Shown: positions 43,259 through 52,356 of the stretch, one piece after another
How the letters are laid out: each line of letters opens with the position of its first letter
Position numbering within the stretch: position 1 is the stretch's first letter
Notes under the pieces: generated by a model
What the model saw: the letters and a program-made list of their open reading frames with translations, nothing else
Database searches by the model: none
Told to the model about the DNA's origin: nothing
Program-made: the position numbers and the translations under genes
Assembly: GCF_001580615.1 (NCBI RefSeq)
Contig: NZ_LHZC01000053.1
Location: 124,001 to 188,000 of the forward strand
Length of the DNA stretch: 64,000 bases
Source: Acetobacter malorum
Lineage (GTDB): Bacteria > Pseudomonadota > Alphaproteobacteria > Acetobacterales > Acetobacteraceae
Reading direction: 5' to 3'

Positions 43259-43859
43259 CGAACGATGTTGGTTTGTCTTTGAAAAAGTCTAGGTCTGGGC
43301 TTTCTTTTCTGAGAGTGCGCTCTAGAGAGTCCCAGTTCCTGGCCAGTTCTGGCCACGGGTCCGGAGCCTTGGCCATACGTAATTCCAGCTTATCCCTCCA
43401 CTCAGGAATAAGGTCGAGGAGAAGGACGCAGCGCCTGAAATCAGAAGCGTCGGATGGGACAGCCAGACGGATATCCGGGATCTCCGACAGCATGTTGAAG
43501 AGGAATTTAGAAGAGCTTCCCTTCTCGCCAAACTCAAGCCACCAGTTTTTGCGCGATGTGAGGCCGGGCTCTCTTTCCCCCTGGAAATATGCGTCTCGGT
43601 CGGCTCGATCCTCCGAGAGAGTCCTCCCCTCGCCTAGCAGCACATTGTTCGTCTTGCATTTAGGGCACCGAATGGCCTTCATTCGGTCAAGTGCCACGCT
43701 AATCTCAACGTGCATTATACTCCATGCCTGGAACCTTACGTGACACTGTTCACGGCCGCATCGGAAATTATCGATCTGGATGCGCGGCACATCTGCTGGC
43801 TCCAAGCGGATTAAAGCCTTGGCAGATCCAGACGAAAAATTAGCAGTTCCCCGCGCCAT
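43218..43859 (-). CDS. Hypothetical zinc-finger protein, 213 aa
   Basis: FRCGREQCHVRF and, 31 residues later, IRCPKCKTNNVLLG give a four-Cys zinc ribbon. The remainder is helical and unrecognised. Start ATG 43859. Transcribed with the 98-aa gene. Confidence 0.55.
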   Translation of the reverse strand: MARGTANFSSGSAKALIRLEPADVPRIQIDNFRCGREQCHVRFQAWSIMHVEISVALDRMKAIRCPKCKTNNVLLGEGRTLSEDRADRDAYFQGEREPGLTSRKNWWLEFGEKGSSSKFLFNMLSEIPDIRLAVPSDASDFRRCVLLLDLIPEWRDKLELRMAKAPDPWPELARNWDSLERTLRKESPDLDFFKDKPTSFGGMLQIVISSKKQ

Positions 43860-43949
43860 GAAGTTCTCAGACCTTAATTGAAATTGGCTAATGAGCAGAT
43901 GAGAGGTTATCTTTCTGCATCATGAATTGTTTTGGCGAGGCACACAACC

Positions 43950-44480
43950 ATGCATAGGGCATGCATATTTATCCTTGCGAGCATCTTTGCGATGGTGCCA
44001 GTCACCGCCCTTGCGGCTACTCAACAAGAAGAACAGGCTCGCGCAGTCTACGCTGAACAGCAGTCTGTAAAAAATCTTCTTCAGATCGTAGCTCTCTCGG
44101 GCTATCTGGCGGGTGCGGAATCTCACTGCAATCTCCGACGATCCCTAACCATCAAAGCCTGCATGTCTCTGGTAGCCTCGCGCTGGTCCGATATTAGCGG
44201 CCCGCGCCTGACACACCCTGAAGATGCCACTGACCTCGCCAAAACTGCATGGGAAAAATCTTTGGATGATGGGCAGCGCACTATAACCAGTCAGAAAGCC
44301 TGTCCTGATATTGAGGAAAATGCAAATAAGCTGGAAATTCTCTCGCTGTGCAAATCAGTGCGCCAGCAAGCCGGGGAGCAACAGCAAACCACTCCACCAA
44401 CTTCACAGCTCCCACACCAAGAGGAGGACACATCAGACCAGGGCAATCACGTCATAAATGAGGAGATGTCCATCCAATAG
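43950..44480 (+). CDS. Exported protein, 176 aa
   Basis: From ATG 43950 (another ATG at 43932 in frame). Clear signal peptide CIFILASIFAMVPVTALAA, probably cut after ALA-A. The mature part has four Cys (SHCNLRR, KACMSLV, KACPDI, SLCKSV) that could make two disulfides and a Gln/Pro-rich tail. May be a periplasmic transfer component. Confidence 0.6.
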   Translation: MHRACIFILASIFAMVPVTALAATQQEEQARAVYAEQQSVKNLLQIVALSGYLAGAESHCNLRRSLTIKACMSLVASRWSDISGPRLTHPEDATDLAKTAWEKSLDDGQRTITSQKACPDIEENANKLEILSLCKSVRQQAGEQQQTTPPTSQLPHQEEDTSDQGNHVINEEMSIQ

Positions 44481-44492
44481 TCTTCCAACTGA

Positions 44493-44978
44493 CTACTTTC
44501 GGAGTTTCTTCTCGTTTGGGTCAAACCCGAACTGACGGCACAACAGACTGGCCACCGTAGACCCGCAACAGATCCTGTCCTCAACGATTGACCCTCTTGC
44601 CCTCCGGCTTGTCGGCCGCGCAGATGCCACCACACCCCACAGAAGGCTCTCCGCTGTTTTATAGAATTTCACACCATCTGCTGCTACTGCGTCGACAGTG
44701 AGCTGCGTGTACGTCTCACGGCCTGACATCTGAAGCCAGTCCTGCAATTCCACACTCAAAACTACTGATACGTATGAAAATCTGGCAGCACAGTCCTCGG
44801 GTGAAGAGGTCTCCATAAGCCAGTGCCTTTTTTTACCAGACCAACGCCTCTGCACCAGAGCGCCTGTCAGCCGGTCATGGAGAATATGCGCTTCATCACG
44901 ATCTGAGAAAGACGGCAAACCCGGAGCGCCAGCATGCGGCCATGAGACATCTGCGTCACAGTGCATGCTGGTGTTCAT
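44493..44978 (-). CDS. Hypothetical protein, 161 aa
   Basis: Not recognised. Several Cys near the C-terminus (DRICCGSTVASLLCRQF). Its start overlaps the stop of the Lar-like gene by four bases, so the two are coupled. Confidence 0.5.
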   Translation of the reverse strand: MNTSMHCDADVSWPHAGAPGLPSFSDRDEAHILHDRLTGALVQRRWSGKKRHWLMETSSPEDCAARFSYVSVVLSVELQDWLQMSGRETYTQLTVDAVAADGVKFYKTAESLLWGVVASARPTSRRARGSIVEDRICCGSTVASLLCRQFGFDPNEKKLRK

Positions 44979-45211
44979 TTACAAGCATTCCAGGCATCAA
45001 TAGCTTCCTGTCGGGTTTCCCTGACTGGACCCTCGGCCATGCACTTCTCGTTCAAACACATTACGAACAACCACGTCGCGTCTGTTGACACCGCCGTGTG
45101 ATTTCCACGGGAGAAAGGACATGAGGCATCGATAGTGCCGCCCTTCTCGACAGCGTCCGCCTTGATAACACGCTCTTTGGCGGTCCCTCTGCGTTTCCGA
45201 TTGCTGGTCAT
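44975..45211 (-). CDS. Lar-like restriction alleviation protein
   Basis: 78 aa from ATG 45211. SCPFSRGN...TWLFVMCLNEKCMAEGPVRETRQEAIDAWN matches the Lar family (CPFCG...W.V.C..C.AEGP...T..EAI.AWN), with the CPFCG Cys changed to Ser. Lar proteins weaken host type I restriction, which would help an incoming plasmid. A TTTATCCTTT box (45231-45240) lies about 20 bp upstream. Confidence 0.6.
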   Translation of the reverse strand: MTSNRKRRGTAKERVIKADAVEKGGTIDASCPFSRGNHTAVSTDATWLFVMCLNEKCMAEGPVRETRQEAIDAWNACK

Positions 45212-45230
45212 TTGAAATGCCTTAAATGAA

Positions 45231-45240
45231 TTTATCCTTT
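45231..45240 (-). promoter_or_regulatory. AAAGGATAAA box before Lar-like gene
   Basis: On the minus strand reads AAAGGATAAA, 20 bp before ATG 45211, embedded in AT-rich sequence. Confidence 0.4.
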
Positions 45241-45272
45241 GTATATAAAGAATATAATCACAACTTACAATG

Positions 45273-45827
45273 CTACCTTCCTCTTGACAGTCTTCTGGAA
45301 GCCCAACTCCGTTTCCTGCCGCATCTGTCATATTCTTCAGATAGCGAACTGAGGCCTACCCCCTTCCGCTTTGTTTGTTTTGGCCCTTGCTGCTCATCAA
45401 TATCCTGATGCCCCCCATCGATATCCACAGTCACAGCTTCAAGGACTGGCCAGGCGCAGAAAATTGCGGACACGACTGTTTGTGCGTCTCTGCTGACCCC
45501 GGAGGTCGCGGGAAACTCGCCCGAAAGAGACTCAGACCCTCCGTAAACCTCAGGCTTTGTCCCAAGACAACCAATAAAGCCGGCACTGTTGAGTTCATAG
45601 ACGTGATTTTGCCTTGCAATCGTGGCGTGAACGTCAGCAGATGAGAGCATGAGAAGCCTTATGATCGGCGTTTCCGCCTCATCATCATCGTCTTCAACAC
45701 TGCGCCCCATAACAAATTTGACAGGCCCACAGGCACGTTCTTCTGCCCTGAACCAGGCCTCGCAGTCCGGATATTCACTTTGATTGCTCAGCCTGCGGGA
45801 CAGACATACTTTTATCCTAACCTTCAT
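45273..45827 (-). CDS. Hypothetical protein, 184 aa
   Basis: The N-terminal half is an alpha/beta region (CEAWFRAEERACGPVKFVMGRS), the C-terminus basic (KRSWASRRLSRGR). Not recognised. About 60 bp upstream of the Lar-like gene. Confidence 0.5.
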   Translation of the reverse strand: MKVRIKVCLSRRLSNQSEYPDCEAWFRAEERACGPVKFVMGRSVEDDDDEAETPIIRLLMLSSADVHATIARQNHVYELNSAGFIGCLGTKPEVYGGSESLSGEFPATSGVSRDAQTVVSAIFCAWPVLEAVTVDIDGGHQDIDEQQGPKQTKRKGVGLSSLSEEYDRCGRKRSWASRRLSRGR

Positions 45828-45871
45828 TGTTCCCCTCTATTCCTTGTCCATGGCAGGTGGCATTTTACATC

Positions 45872-45881
45872 ACAAGGTTAG
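45872..45881 (+). promoter_or_regulatory. ACAAGGTTAG box between divergent genes
   Basis: Midway between the minus gene at 45827 and the plus transfer gene at 45926. Confidence 0.35.
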
Positions 45882-45925
45882 TTTAGACAGTTTCTATTGA
45901 GAAGGACTTTCCTGATCGTTACTCT

Positions 45926-47092
45926 TTGACCATGAGCATAGAGACCAAAGAAACCAACGGTTCTCGCAGATTCACCATCTACCTGGACCAGAACAACCAG
46001 ATCGACAGCGCCATCATACGGTGCATAGAAAAACTCGGCGAAGATATTGGCGTTCAGTCAATCTTACGCCGGGCGCTTATCGTTGGGATTGAAGCTCTCT
46101 CTGTCGGGGATGCTCCCATCCTTGCCAGTGACATCATGGCAGAAGCGGCTCAGACGATCAGCGATATGCACCGTAGCCTCGGCCTAGGCGAAAGGTCGGC
46201 ACGGAAAAACCGCAGGCGGCGCAGCGTATCGGATGTCATTGCTGGCGCGCGGAGCCATGCGTTGGTTTCCCCGGAAACTCCGCCACAAGCTCCCTCATTC
46301 CCCTCCCCTGATCATGGCGAACAGGACTTGCTTCCCTCCGCCACAGACGAAGATGCCGGTATAAGCGGTGATACTGCTCCTTTACCCGCCGCTAATGGAG
46401 TGGATACGCATCATACGGCAATCTCTCGCCCCCATACCACTGGCGATAAAGAGGGACCGGTGGCACAGCCTGCCGCTCCCCCTCAGGAGCCTGACCTGGA
46501 CAACGCAGAGCCTACCCCTCCCGTGACCGGAGTGGCAGCCTTAGAAGCTTCTGATCACGGAGAGGGTGCAGAAGAGGTTGGGCCTGATCCTGTAGTCGAA
46601 CAGTCCGCCCCCACAGAAGCTCAGGCCTTCCAGGAGCCTGACACCAGCAATCCCTTTGAAGAGGATGAAGAAGGCGAGGCCGCGGCGCGCCAGTCTCTGG
46701 ATGAGATAAAGCAAGCCGGAGGCGAAGGCACCCCGCTGAACGAGGAACCCCGACCCGAAACCGAGGCCCTGAGAGAAGAGGTGGCGGAGAGCATTACCCC
46801 CATGCCCGTGGACCAGCCCCACTCTCAGCGTGATGACGCCTCACAGCCCTCAGAAGCTACTGGCGAAGAGGACGAAGAGGGGCGCGAAGAAACCTCTGCA
46901 GTCTCCGAAGCCCATACGCCCACTCAGAGCGGGACGCCAACGCTCGCGCCTGGGATCGAGGCAATTCTGAGAAGGCATAACCCTCAGAGAAATCCCCCCT
47001 CCGAGCCAGAGCAGGAAGAGGAAGATATGGGCGCTCCGCCTGGGGACCGCACGACCATTCACTCAATCCAGACGCCCACTGATCAGGAGTGA
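45926..47092 (+). CDS. RHH-like domain with long acidic disordered tail
   Basis: 388 aa. Residues 13-58 (RRFTIYLDQNNQIDSAIIRCIEKLGEDIGVQSILRRALIVGIEAL) look like a ribbon-helix-helix DNA-binding unit. A basic patch (KNRRRRS) and then about 280 residues rich in Glu, Pro, Ser and Thr follow, which should be disordered. It sits 52 bp before a T4SS-type membrane gene and may be an accessory transfer or regulatory protein. Confidence 0.5.
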   Translation: MTMSIETKETNGSRRFTIYLDQNNQIDSAIIRCIEKLGEDIGVQSILRRALIVGIEALSVGDAPILASDIMAEAAQTISDMHRSLGLGERSARKNRRRRSVSDVIAGARSHALVSPETPPQAPSFPSPDHGEQDLLPSATDEDAGISGDTAPLPAANGVDTHHTAISRPHTTGDKEGPVAQPAAPPQEPDLDNAEPTPPVTGVAALEASDHGEGAEEVGPDPVVEQSAPTEAQAFQEPDTSNPFEEDEEGEAAARQSLDEIKQAGGEGTPLNEEPRPETEALREEVAESITPMPVDQPHSQRDDASQPSEATGEEDEEGREETSAVSEAHTPTQSGTPTLAPGIEAILRRHNPQRNPPSEPEQEEEDMGAPPGDRTTIHSIQTPTDQE

Positions 47093-47144
47093 GTAGCAGC
47101 CCCGACGTAGAGGACCGCTCCGCAGAAACGAAACGAGAACCACC

Positions 47145-48140
47145 ATGACTGCAGCACGCTTACCACTTCGGCTAATAAGGCCTTCCTGGCATAATATAGC
47201 ACTTCTCCCTGCGGCCCTGTTCATGGCTGCCATCGTGACTGCACTACCTGCTTTCGCGGACGAAAGCACTATGGGTGGCGCAATCGGTCATTTCGCTGGG
47301 AATGTCAACGGCCCTGGCTGGAAGCTCCTTATGGCCTTGTGCCTGGTATCAGGACTTGCCTGCATCTACAAGGGACTGAAACTGATCATCATGGTGGGTG
47401 ATGGGCGCTCCCACCACGTCATCAGCTACGCACCTCCTGCCGCGATGCTTGTGGTCGGCGCGCTCTTGGCGGCCTTCCCCGATACAGTCAATTCCGGTAT
47501 TGGCTCTCTTTTCGGCGCTTATACTGGCTATCACGGGGCAACATTTGGCAGCTTTGGCGAGCCTTCAGATTGTCTTGATACGAGTAGTGCACTCACCTGC
47601 GTAGCCAAGAACGTCAAAGAAAATCTTGTCCCTGTCTTTATTCAGGCTTCAGGCGTCATCGGATGCCTGCTTGGGGGGTTCTATCTCTACACAACATTGA
47701 TGGGCGTGGCACATGAAGTTGGGGCGGGCCGCCCCATGTCACGCGGCGTTGCCACGAAAGTTATCGTCTCCATCATGATGATAAATATTCCCCTCCTCAT
47801 GCTCTTCAGCGCCAGAACCTTAGGCCTCAGCGATAGCGTCATGGGTGAGAACGGTTTCAATGGCGGTTCCGACATGCTGTCCTATACAGGATCCAGCAAT
47901 ATTTCTGTCGTGCAGAGCTATTCAGAACTGATCACCTATATTTTCGCAATCCTTGCCATGTTTGGTGTTGCGGCGTTCTGGAAGGGTCTGTTCCTGCTAA
48001 AAGACGTCGCGGACGAGCGGGCGCGGACCGGAATTGGAACGGCCTTTACTCATATGATCGGCGGGATATGCCTGGCCAACATGAAATGGCTCGGTGGAAT
48101 CGCCACGCTGACGTTCCTCGGTAAAAACCTATTCAGGTGA
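47145..48140 (+). CDS. TraQ/DotE-like T4SS membrane protein
   Basis: 331 aa. A signal-like first segment ending ALPAFA, then membrane segments at about 65-85, 95-115, 172-200, 210-230, 268-288 and 305-325. The pattern resembles the TraQ/IcmC/DotE family of I-type conjugation systems. The family call is by topology plus loop style (GGAIGHFAGNVNGPGWKLLMA), not by exact motifs. Confidence 0.55.
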   Translation: MTAARLPLRLIRPSWHNIALLPAALFMAAIVTALPAFADESTMGGAIGHFAGNVNGPGWKLLMALCLVSGLACIYKGLKLIIMVGDGRSHHVISYAPPAAMLVVGALLAAFPDTVNSGIGSLFGAYTGYHGATFGSFGEPSDCLDTSSALTCVAKNVKENLVPVFIQASGVIGCLLGGFYLYTTLMGVAHEVGAGRPMSRGVATKVIVSIMMINIPLLMLFSARTLGLSDSVMGENGFNGGSDMLSYTGSSNISVVQSYSELITYIFAILAMFGVAAFWKGLFLLKDVADERARTGIGTAFTHMIGGICLANMKWLGGIATLTFLGKNLFR

Positions 48141-48238
48141 ATAGATATCTCCCTTGAGATTTAACGGAGGCGTTCGTTAAACTTCTATAGCGCATGCCTA
48201 CGCAACCATAGGAAAATTCAAGAGGGGGGAGACAGAAA

Positions 48239-48544
48239 ATGTCCGAGTTACTGAAGCTTAAGGAAGAACTGGCGGAGAATGAGCGCCAGAGACGAGCTAC
48301 TCTGGAAAAGATTGCCGCGGTCGAAAGAGAGAGGGCCTGCACCCTCGGAGAGGCGCTCATTTCATTGTCGGAGAAAGGCGATCCGCGATGGAAAATTCTC
48401 ATTGGGGAGATCGCATCCTCCCCCGCTATGAGAAAGCGTCGATCCGAAGCTTTCAAAGACGAAATGCTTGCCTTTGAAAAATCAAAAAGTGCGGCGACAG
48501 AGGGCAATGTCACTCCCACTGAATCAGAGCTCGCTCCCCATTAA
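48239..48544 (+). CDS. Small coiled-coil protein, 101 aa
   Basis: Residues 1-35 (ELLKLKEELAENERQRRATLEKIAAVERE) form a heptad coil. A GGGGGAGA Shine-Dalgarno lies upstream. Follows the TraQ-like gene by 98 bp and may be co-transcribed. Unknown role. Confidence 0.5.
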   Translation: MSELLKLKEELAENERQRRATLEKIAAVERERACTLGEALISLSEKGDPRWKILIGEIASSPAMRKRRSEAFKDEMLAFEKSKSAATEGNVTPTESELAPH

Positions 48545-48593
48545 TAAGGGGGTTGTGGTTTGATACTGTCGCCGAGCCAAAAGCTCCGCTTAG

Positions 48594-48622
48594 CCCCGCC
48601 CCTCTGAGCAAGGGGGGGCGGT
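48594..48622. terminator. GC-rich hairpin between convergent genes
   Basis: CCCCGCCCCT and AGGGGGGGCGG can pair around a short loop between the convergent genes ending at 48544 and 48675; it probably serves both. Confidence 0.5.
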
Positions 48623-48674
48623 CCACAGAATGACGGCCCCCTCCGTGACACTATCAACGAAGGGGACGCAAGAC

Positions 48675-49037
48675 TCATTCTTTGGTATCAGCCTTGATAC
48701 GGCCACCCATCGAAATGCCCATCTGGCAATCACGATTGAGATTGTTGCCAATTACGCGATCAGCAAGCAGGCATAGGAAAATCGTAAACGCGAGCGGCCC
48801 GACAAAGCCCTTTAGCGCCACGAATAACCCCAGAAATACATCTTCGTGAGCACCAGCCAGATAAACGTGATCCAGAAACATTGCCGATATCATAACTGCG
48901 ATAACGAATGTACAGATCATTACAATAAGTCGGCCACAAAATCTCGCCAGATCCAGGCCAGCAAGTCCGACGTTTTTGGCTATTGCTGCAGCCAGTTCGC
49001 GCGACGAACTCGTAGGGGACAGAGGTGATTGATCCAT
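48675..49037 (-). CDS. Membrane protein, 120 aa
   Basis: From ATG 49037. Two membrane segments (LIVMICTFVIAVMISAMFL and FVALKGFVGPLAFTIFLCLLA). Not recognised. Boxes resembling the recurrent element (49046-49055, 49068-49075) lie just upstream. Confidence 0.5.
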   Translation of the reverse strand: MDQSPLSPTSSSRELAAAIAKNVGLAGLDLARFCGRLIVMICTFVIAVMISAMFLDHVYLAGAHEDVFLGLFVALKGFVGPLAFTIFLCLLADRVIGNNLNRDCQMGISMGGRIKADTKE

Positions 49038-49193
49038 CACTGAGTGTATCCTTGGTATTTTGATTACTAACCTTACCATAACGGACACAAGCCAAGACTG
49101 CCAAATTAATCAGAAAAGCTGCATGGTCCTTTGCGTATTCCATGGATAAAGTGACCATTGAATTATCAATGCCGGCGAGCAAGGAATAGCTAC

Positions 49194-49880
49194 ATGACAC
49201 ACAGCGGCATCTTTGAAACAACAGAACAGCTTAAGGCTGCGTATCCTCTTTCTTTCAGGGGATATGGAGACACTGTCACTCCGGATGGTAAGATAATCCC
49301 GGAAGGACATGTTCAGCCCCTGGCTCCTGGGGATCCGAAGCCGCTTTACTGGAGAATGTCATTCATTCTTCCCGACAATACGGAAATCAACTCGCTTCCG
49401 TCCCAAATGGATGTCGACGGGTATATGGATCTGAACGGATGCACTTCTCTGAAGAAGTTACCGGATGAGCTGAAGGTCGGCATAGACCTATACCTCTCTG
49501 GCTGCAAATCGCTCACTGCACTCCCCCCTCGCTTGATCGTTGACCGTAATCTCGATTTGTCTGGATGCTCGTCCTTGCGGGCACTTACGGACACACTTTC
49601 TCTATGCGGCTACCTTGACCTCTCAGGTTGCCGTTCACTGTCTTCTCTACCTGCCTTGCTGCTAGTAAGAGAGGACCTTGGCCTTCAAGATTGTTCGGCC
49701 CTCAAAGAGTTGCCACGTGATCTGTTCGTCGGGGGGCAACTGATCCTGACCGGGTGTGAAGGAATCAAGATCCCTCAGGAAGTTATCGAAAGGATGGATG
49801 GTCGGATCGTGTATCCCTCCACCTATGATGTCATCCCCAAGAAAGAACCAGTTTCCCTTGAACCAGGTCCTAACGCCTGA
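49194..49880 (+). CDS. Leucine-rich-repeat protein 1
   Basis: 228 aa from ATG 49194 (AAGGAAT Shine-Dalgarno). After a 70-residue N-terminal domain there are about six repeats of 20-22 residues of the form LDLSGC.SL..LP..L.V...., then a conserved cap GIKIPQEVIERMDGRIVYPSTYDVI. It is the shortest of three consecutive relatives (next at 49962 and 51245). Ligand or role unknown. The repeat form LSGCxSLxxLP recalls surface-binding LRR arcs. Confidence 0.75.
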   Translation: MTHSGIFETTEQLKAAYPLSFRGYGDTVTPDGKIIPEGHVQPLAPGDPKPLYWRMSFILPDNTEINSLPSQMDVDGYMDLNGCTSLKKLPDELKVGIDLYLSGCKSLTALPPRLIVDRNLDLSGCSSLRALTDTLSLCGYLDLSGCRSLSSLPALLLVREDLGLQDCSALKELPRDLFVGGQLILTGCEGIKIPQEVIERMDGRIVYPSTYDVIPKKEPVSLEPGPNA

Positions 49881-49961
49881 AACAAATCCACATCCCCATA
49901 GAACCGTAATTCTTTGCTCCAGTCATTCTGGAGCAGTGAGAAATTCTCCTTCAAGGGATAA

Positions 49962-51248
49962 ATGCGCATGCAATCAATCGACGCCGAGATCCATAAGGAA
50001 GGCCATAGTCACTCCGAACCTCTCTTTTTTTTACAGGGGAGTCACGCTTATCCACGGGACAGAGGTATCAGCGAAATTGCCGATAACACCTCTATTATCT
50101 CTTCGGCTTCTCTGCGCATTTCCAATCTGAGCAAACTCTCACGTATCGGGAATAACCTTAGGATCGATGGTGGAGGACTATTCGCTGTCAACTGCCCAAA
50201 CCTCCGCACTGTCGGCTCGAATTTACACGTCGAAGGTAATGTTAACTTCGCCCGTTGCTCTTCCCTTCAAAGTTTGTCCGGGAATATCTTTGTCGGGCAG
50301 GAGTTAGACCTAAGCAGATGCATAAGTCTGTCTGATCTGGGAACAAAATTACGCGTAGGAGGAAACCTATTCCTTGTTGAATGTGCGGCCCTGCCATCCC
50401 TGCCGCCCTTCACGCATGTCGCATCATCACTGTATCTGGATGACTGCACGAGCCTCACCGAGTTGCCCCAGAACCTTCAGATCGAAGGTTCTCTACATGC
50501 AAGCAACTGCCGGATGCTCAAAGCGCTCCCATCGGGCATGCAGATTGCAAATTCGATATATATTAATGAATGCAGTGTCCTCGCTGAAATTCCAGAAGGC
50601 TTAGTCGTTCACGGCGCTTTATCTGCCCGCTGGTGCGCTTCTTTGGGATCAGTCGGAGAGGGATTCCGATGCGCCGATTATGCAGATTTTACCGGGTGTG
50701 AGCAGCTCGCGACCCTGCCTTCAATGATGGAAATCGGAGGGGACTTAGACGTCTCGAACTGTAGTAGCCTGGAGAGCCTGCCGGCTGGCGTCAAAATCGG
50801 TGGCGACCTTCGCATGCGTGAATGTGAGAGCCTATCGGGCCTGCCTGACGACATATCTGTCGCGAGATCAGTGGATCTTACGGATTGTGTTGGGATCGCG
50901 CGCTTGCCTAAACCCTTTTCTAGCGTGCACGGATCTCTCGTGCTTGAGGGAATGACCGGGCTTGAGGTGCTCCCAGAAGGACTAACTGTAGGGAAAGATC
51001 AGTTTAATCGCGGGCTGAGCATGTCTGGTTGCTGTGGCGTCAGAGAGATACCCCGAGGCGTCACAGTCGCCGGGAGAATGGATCTGTCAGGCTGTGTTGG
51101 CATCCGCGAACTCCCGGATGATCTCGACGTAGCACAGTCTCTTAACATCAGGGACTGTGATGACATTCGCATCCCACGCACTCTTCTCAACAGAATGGGT
51201 GAACGCATCCAGCTCCCCTGCATCTATGAAGTGATTGACCCGTCATGA
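49962..51248 (+). CDS. Leucine-rich-repeat protein 2
   Basis: 428 aa, the largest member, with about 14 to 16 repeats of the same C.SL..LP..L.V.G.L type. The C-terminal cap DIRIPRTLLNRMGERIQLPCIYEVID is shared with the other two. No signal peptide or LPXTG anchor was seen, so it is probably cytosolic or exported by a special route. Its stop overlaps the start of the third LRR gene (ATGA). Confidence 0.75.
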   Translation: MRMQSIDAEIHKEGHSHSEPLFFLQGSHAYPRDRGISEIADNTSIISSASLRISNLSKLSRIGNNLRIDGGGLFAVNCPNLRTVGSNLHVEGNVNFARCSSLQSLSGNIFVGQELDLSRCISLSDLGTKLRVGGNLFLVECAALPSLPPFTHVASSLYLDDCTSLTELPQNLQIEGSLHASNCRMLKALPSGMQIANSIYINECSVLAEIPEGLVVHGALSARWCASLGSVGEGFRCADYADFTGCEQLATLPSMMEIGGDLDVSNCSSLESLPAGVKIGGDLRMRECESLSGLPDDISVARSVDLTDCVGIARLPKPFSSVHGSLVLEGMTGLEVLPEGLTVGKDQFNRGLSMSGCCGVREIPRGVTVAGRMDLSGCVGIRELPDDLDVAQSLNIRDCDDIRIPRTLLNRMGERIQLPCIYEVIDPS

Positions 51249-52162
51249 TCACCCTGAAAAGTCAGACACGGAAATTCCGTTCTCTCTCCGATTTCCGGAA
51301 ATATGCGCGATCATCCTTCAAACCCGATGGTAGCATAGTCCATCCCGATGATATTGAACTGGAGCAGCTCCCTCCTTATCTTGCGGCCGGAGGGGATGTC
51401 ATTCTGGACGGCTCCGTGAACCTGGCTATCACCCCAGAAGGTCTTAATGCCCGTGGAGATCTATATCTGAGGGAATGCACCAAGCTGACGCGCGTTGCTC
51501 CCAACACCACAGTGACCGGCTCAGTCTATCTTGATCGATGCCCCAGTCTGCTGAGAATATCAGGACCACTCTCTGTCGGAAAAAACCTGTCGGCCCCATC
51601 GTGCGTAAGCTTAAGAGAACTTCCTGATGGGCTGCGCGTCCCAGGGTGGGCAAACCTGAGTGGATGCCAATCTCTCCAGAGCCTACCTAATGGTATGCGC
51701 GTTGGACAGTGGATGGACCTCACTGATTGCTCACAACTGCGTATCCTTCCGGAACATCTTTACGTGCGCGGGTGGCTGAGTTTGGCGAACTGCTCGCAAC
51801 TCAAAGCCATCCCTCCCGGCGTATCTGCCGCGTGGACTATCGACCTCTCTGGATGCACCTCTCTGGAACACCTTTCTGATGACATGATCGTGGGCGAGAG
51901 TCTGATCATGCACGGCTGTACCAGCTTGAAATCCCTGCCAGCAGGCCTGATCGTCCGAAAGACCCTCGACCTGTCCGAGTGTACCGAGCTGGGCGCCCTT
52001 CCTGCAGATCTTCTGGTTGCTGACAACATCAAGCTGAAGGGATGCAATGGCATCCGCATCCCGAAGGCGCTTATTGAAAAAATGGGCGACAGGATCGAAT
52101 ATCCCGACAACTACGAGATTGTGGATCAGCCATCTCTAAGTTCAGCGCCAGAGGCGGCCTGA
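51245..52162 (+). CDS. Leucine-rich-repeat protein 3
   Basis: 305 aa, starting inside the stop of LRR protein 2. N-terminal KYARSSFKPDGSIVHPDDIEL resembles the FRGYGDTVTPDGKIIP region of LRR protein 1. About ten repeats, then cap GIRIPKALIEKMGDRIEYPDNYEIVD. Clearly paralogous to the two genes upstream. Confidence 0.75.
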   Translation: MITLKSQTRKFRSLSDFRKYARSSFKPDGSIVHPDDIELEQLPPYLAAGGDVILDGSVNLAITPEGLNARGDLYLRECTKLTRVAPNTTVTGSVYLDRCPSLLRISGPLSVGKNLSAPSCVSLRELPDGLRVPGWANLSGCQSLQSLPNGMRVGQWMDLTDCSQLRILPEHLYVRGWLSLANCSQLKAIPPGVSAAWTIDLSGCTSLEHLSDDMIVGESLIMHGCTSLKSLPAGLIVRKTLDLSECTELGALPADLLVADNIKLKGCNGIRIPKALIEKMGDRIEYPDNYEIVDQPSLSSAPEAA

Positions 52163-52166
52163 TCGC

Positions 52167-52328
52167 TCATCTTCCAGTGAAAAATCTATTTGGGAGAAGC
52201 CCAACTACCACGCCGACAATCCCAATGAAGCCGTAGACAATATCCAGGTATCGCAGTCCCATTGCGACCAGAAAAAAAGAGAATACCAGGATCGCCGCTG
52301 TGCTATCAGTCTCGTGTGTCTGGCTCAT
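52167..52328 (-). CDS. Small membrane protein, 53 aa
   Basis: MSQTHETDSTAAILVFSFF... with two short hydrophobic segments and a basic end (NRFFTGR). The longer frame to 52445 overlaps the upstream gene, so ATG 52328 is preferred. Convergent with the LRR genes. Confidence 0.45.
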   Translation of the reverse strand: MSQTHETDSTAAILVFSFFLVAMGLRYLDIVYGFIGIVGVVVGLLPNRFFTGR

Positions 52329-52356
52329 GTAAATCCTTGGCGTGCTTTGAGGTTTC

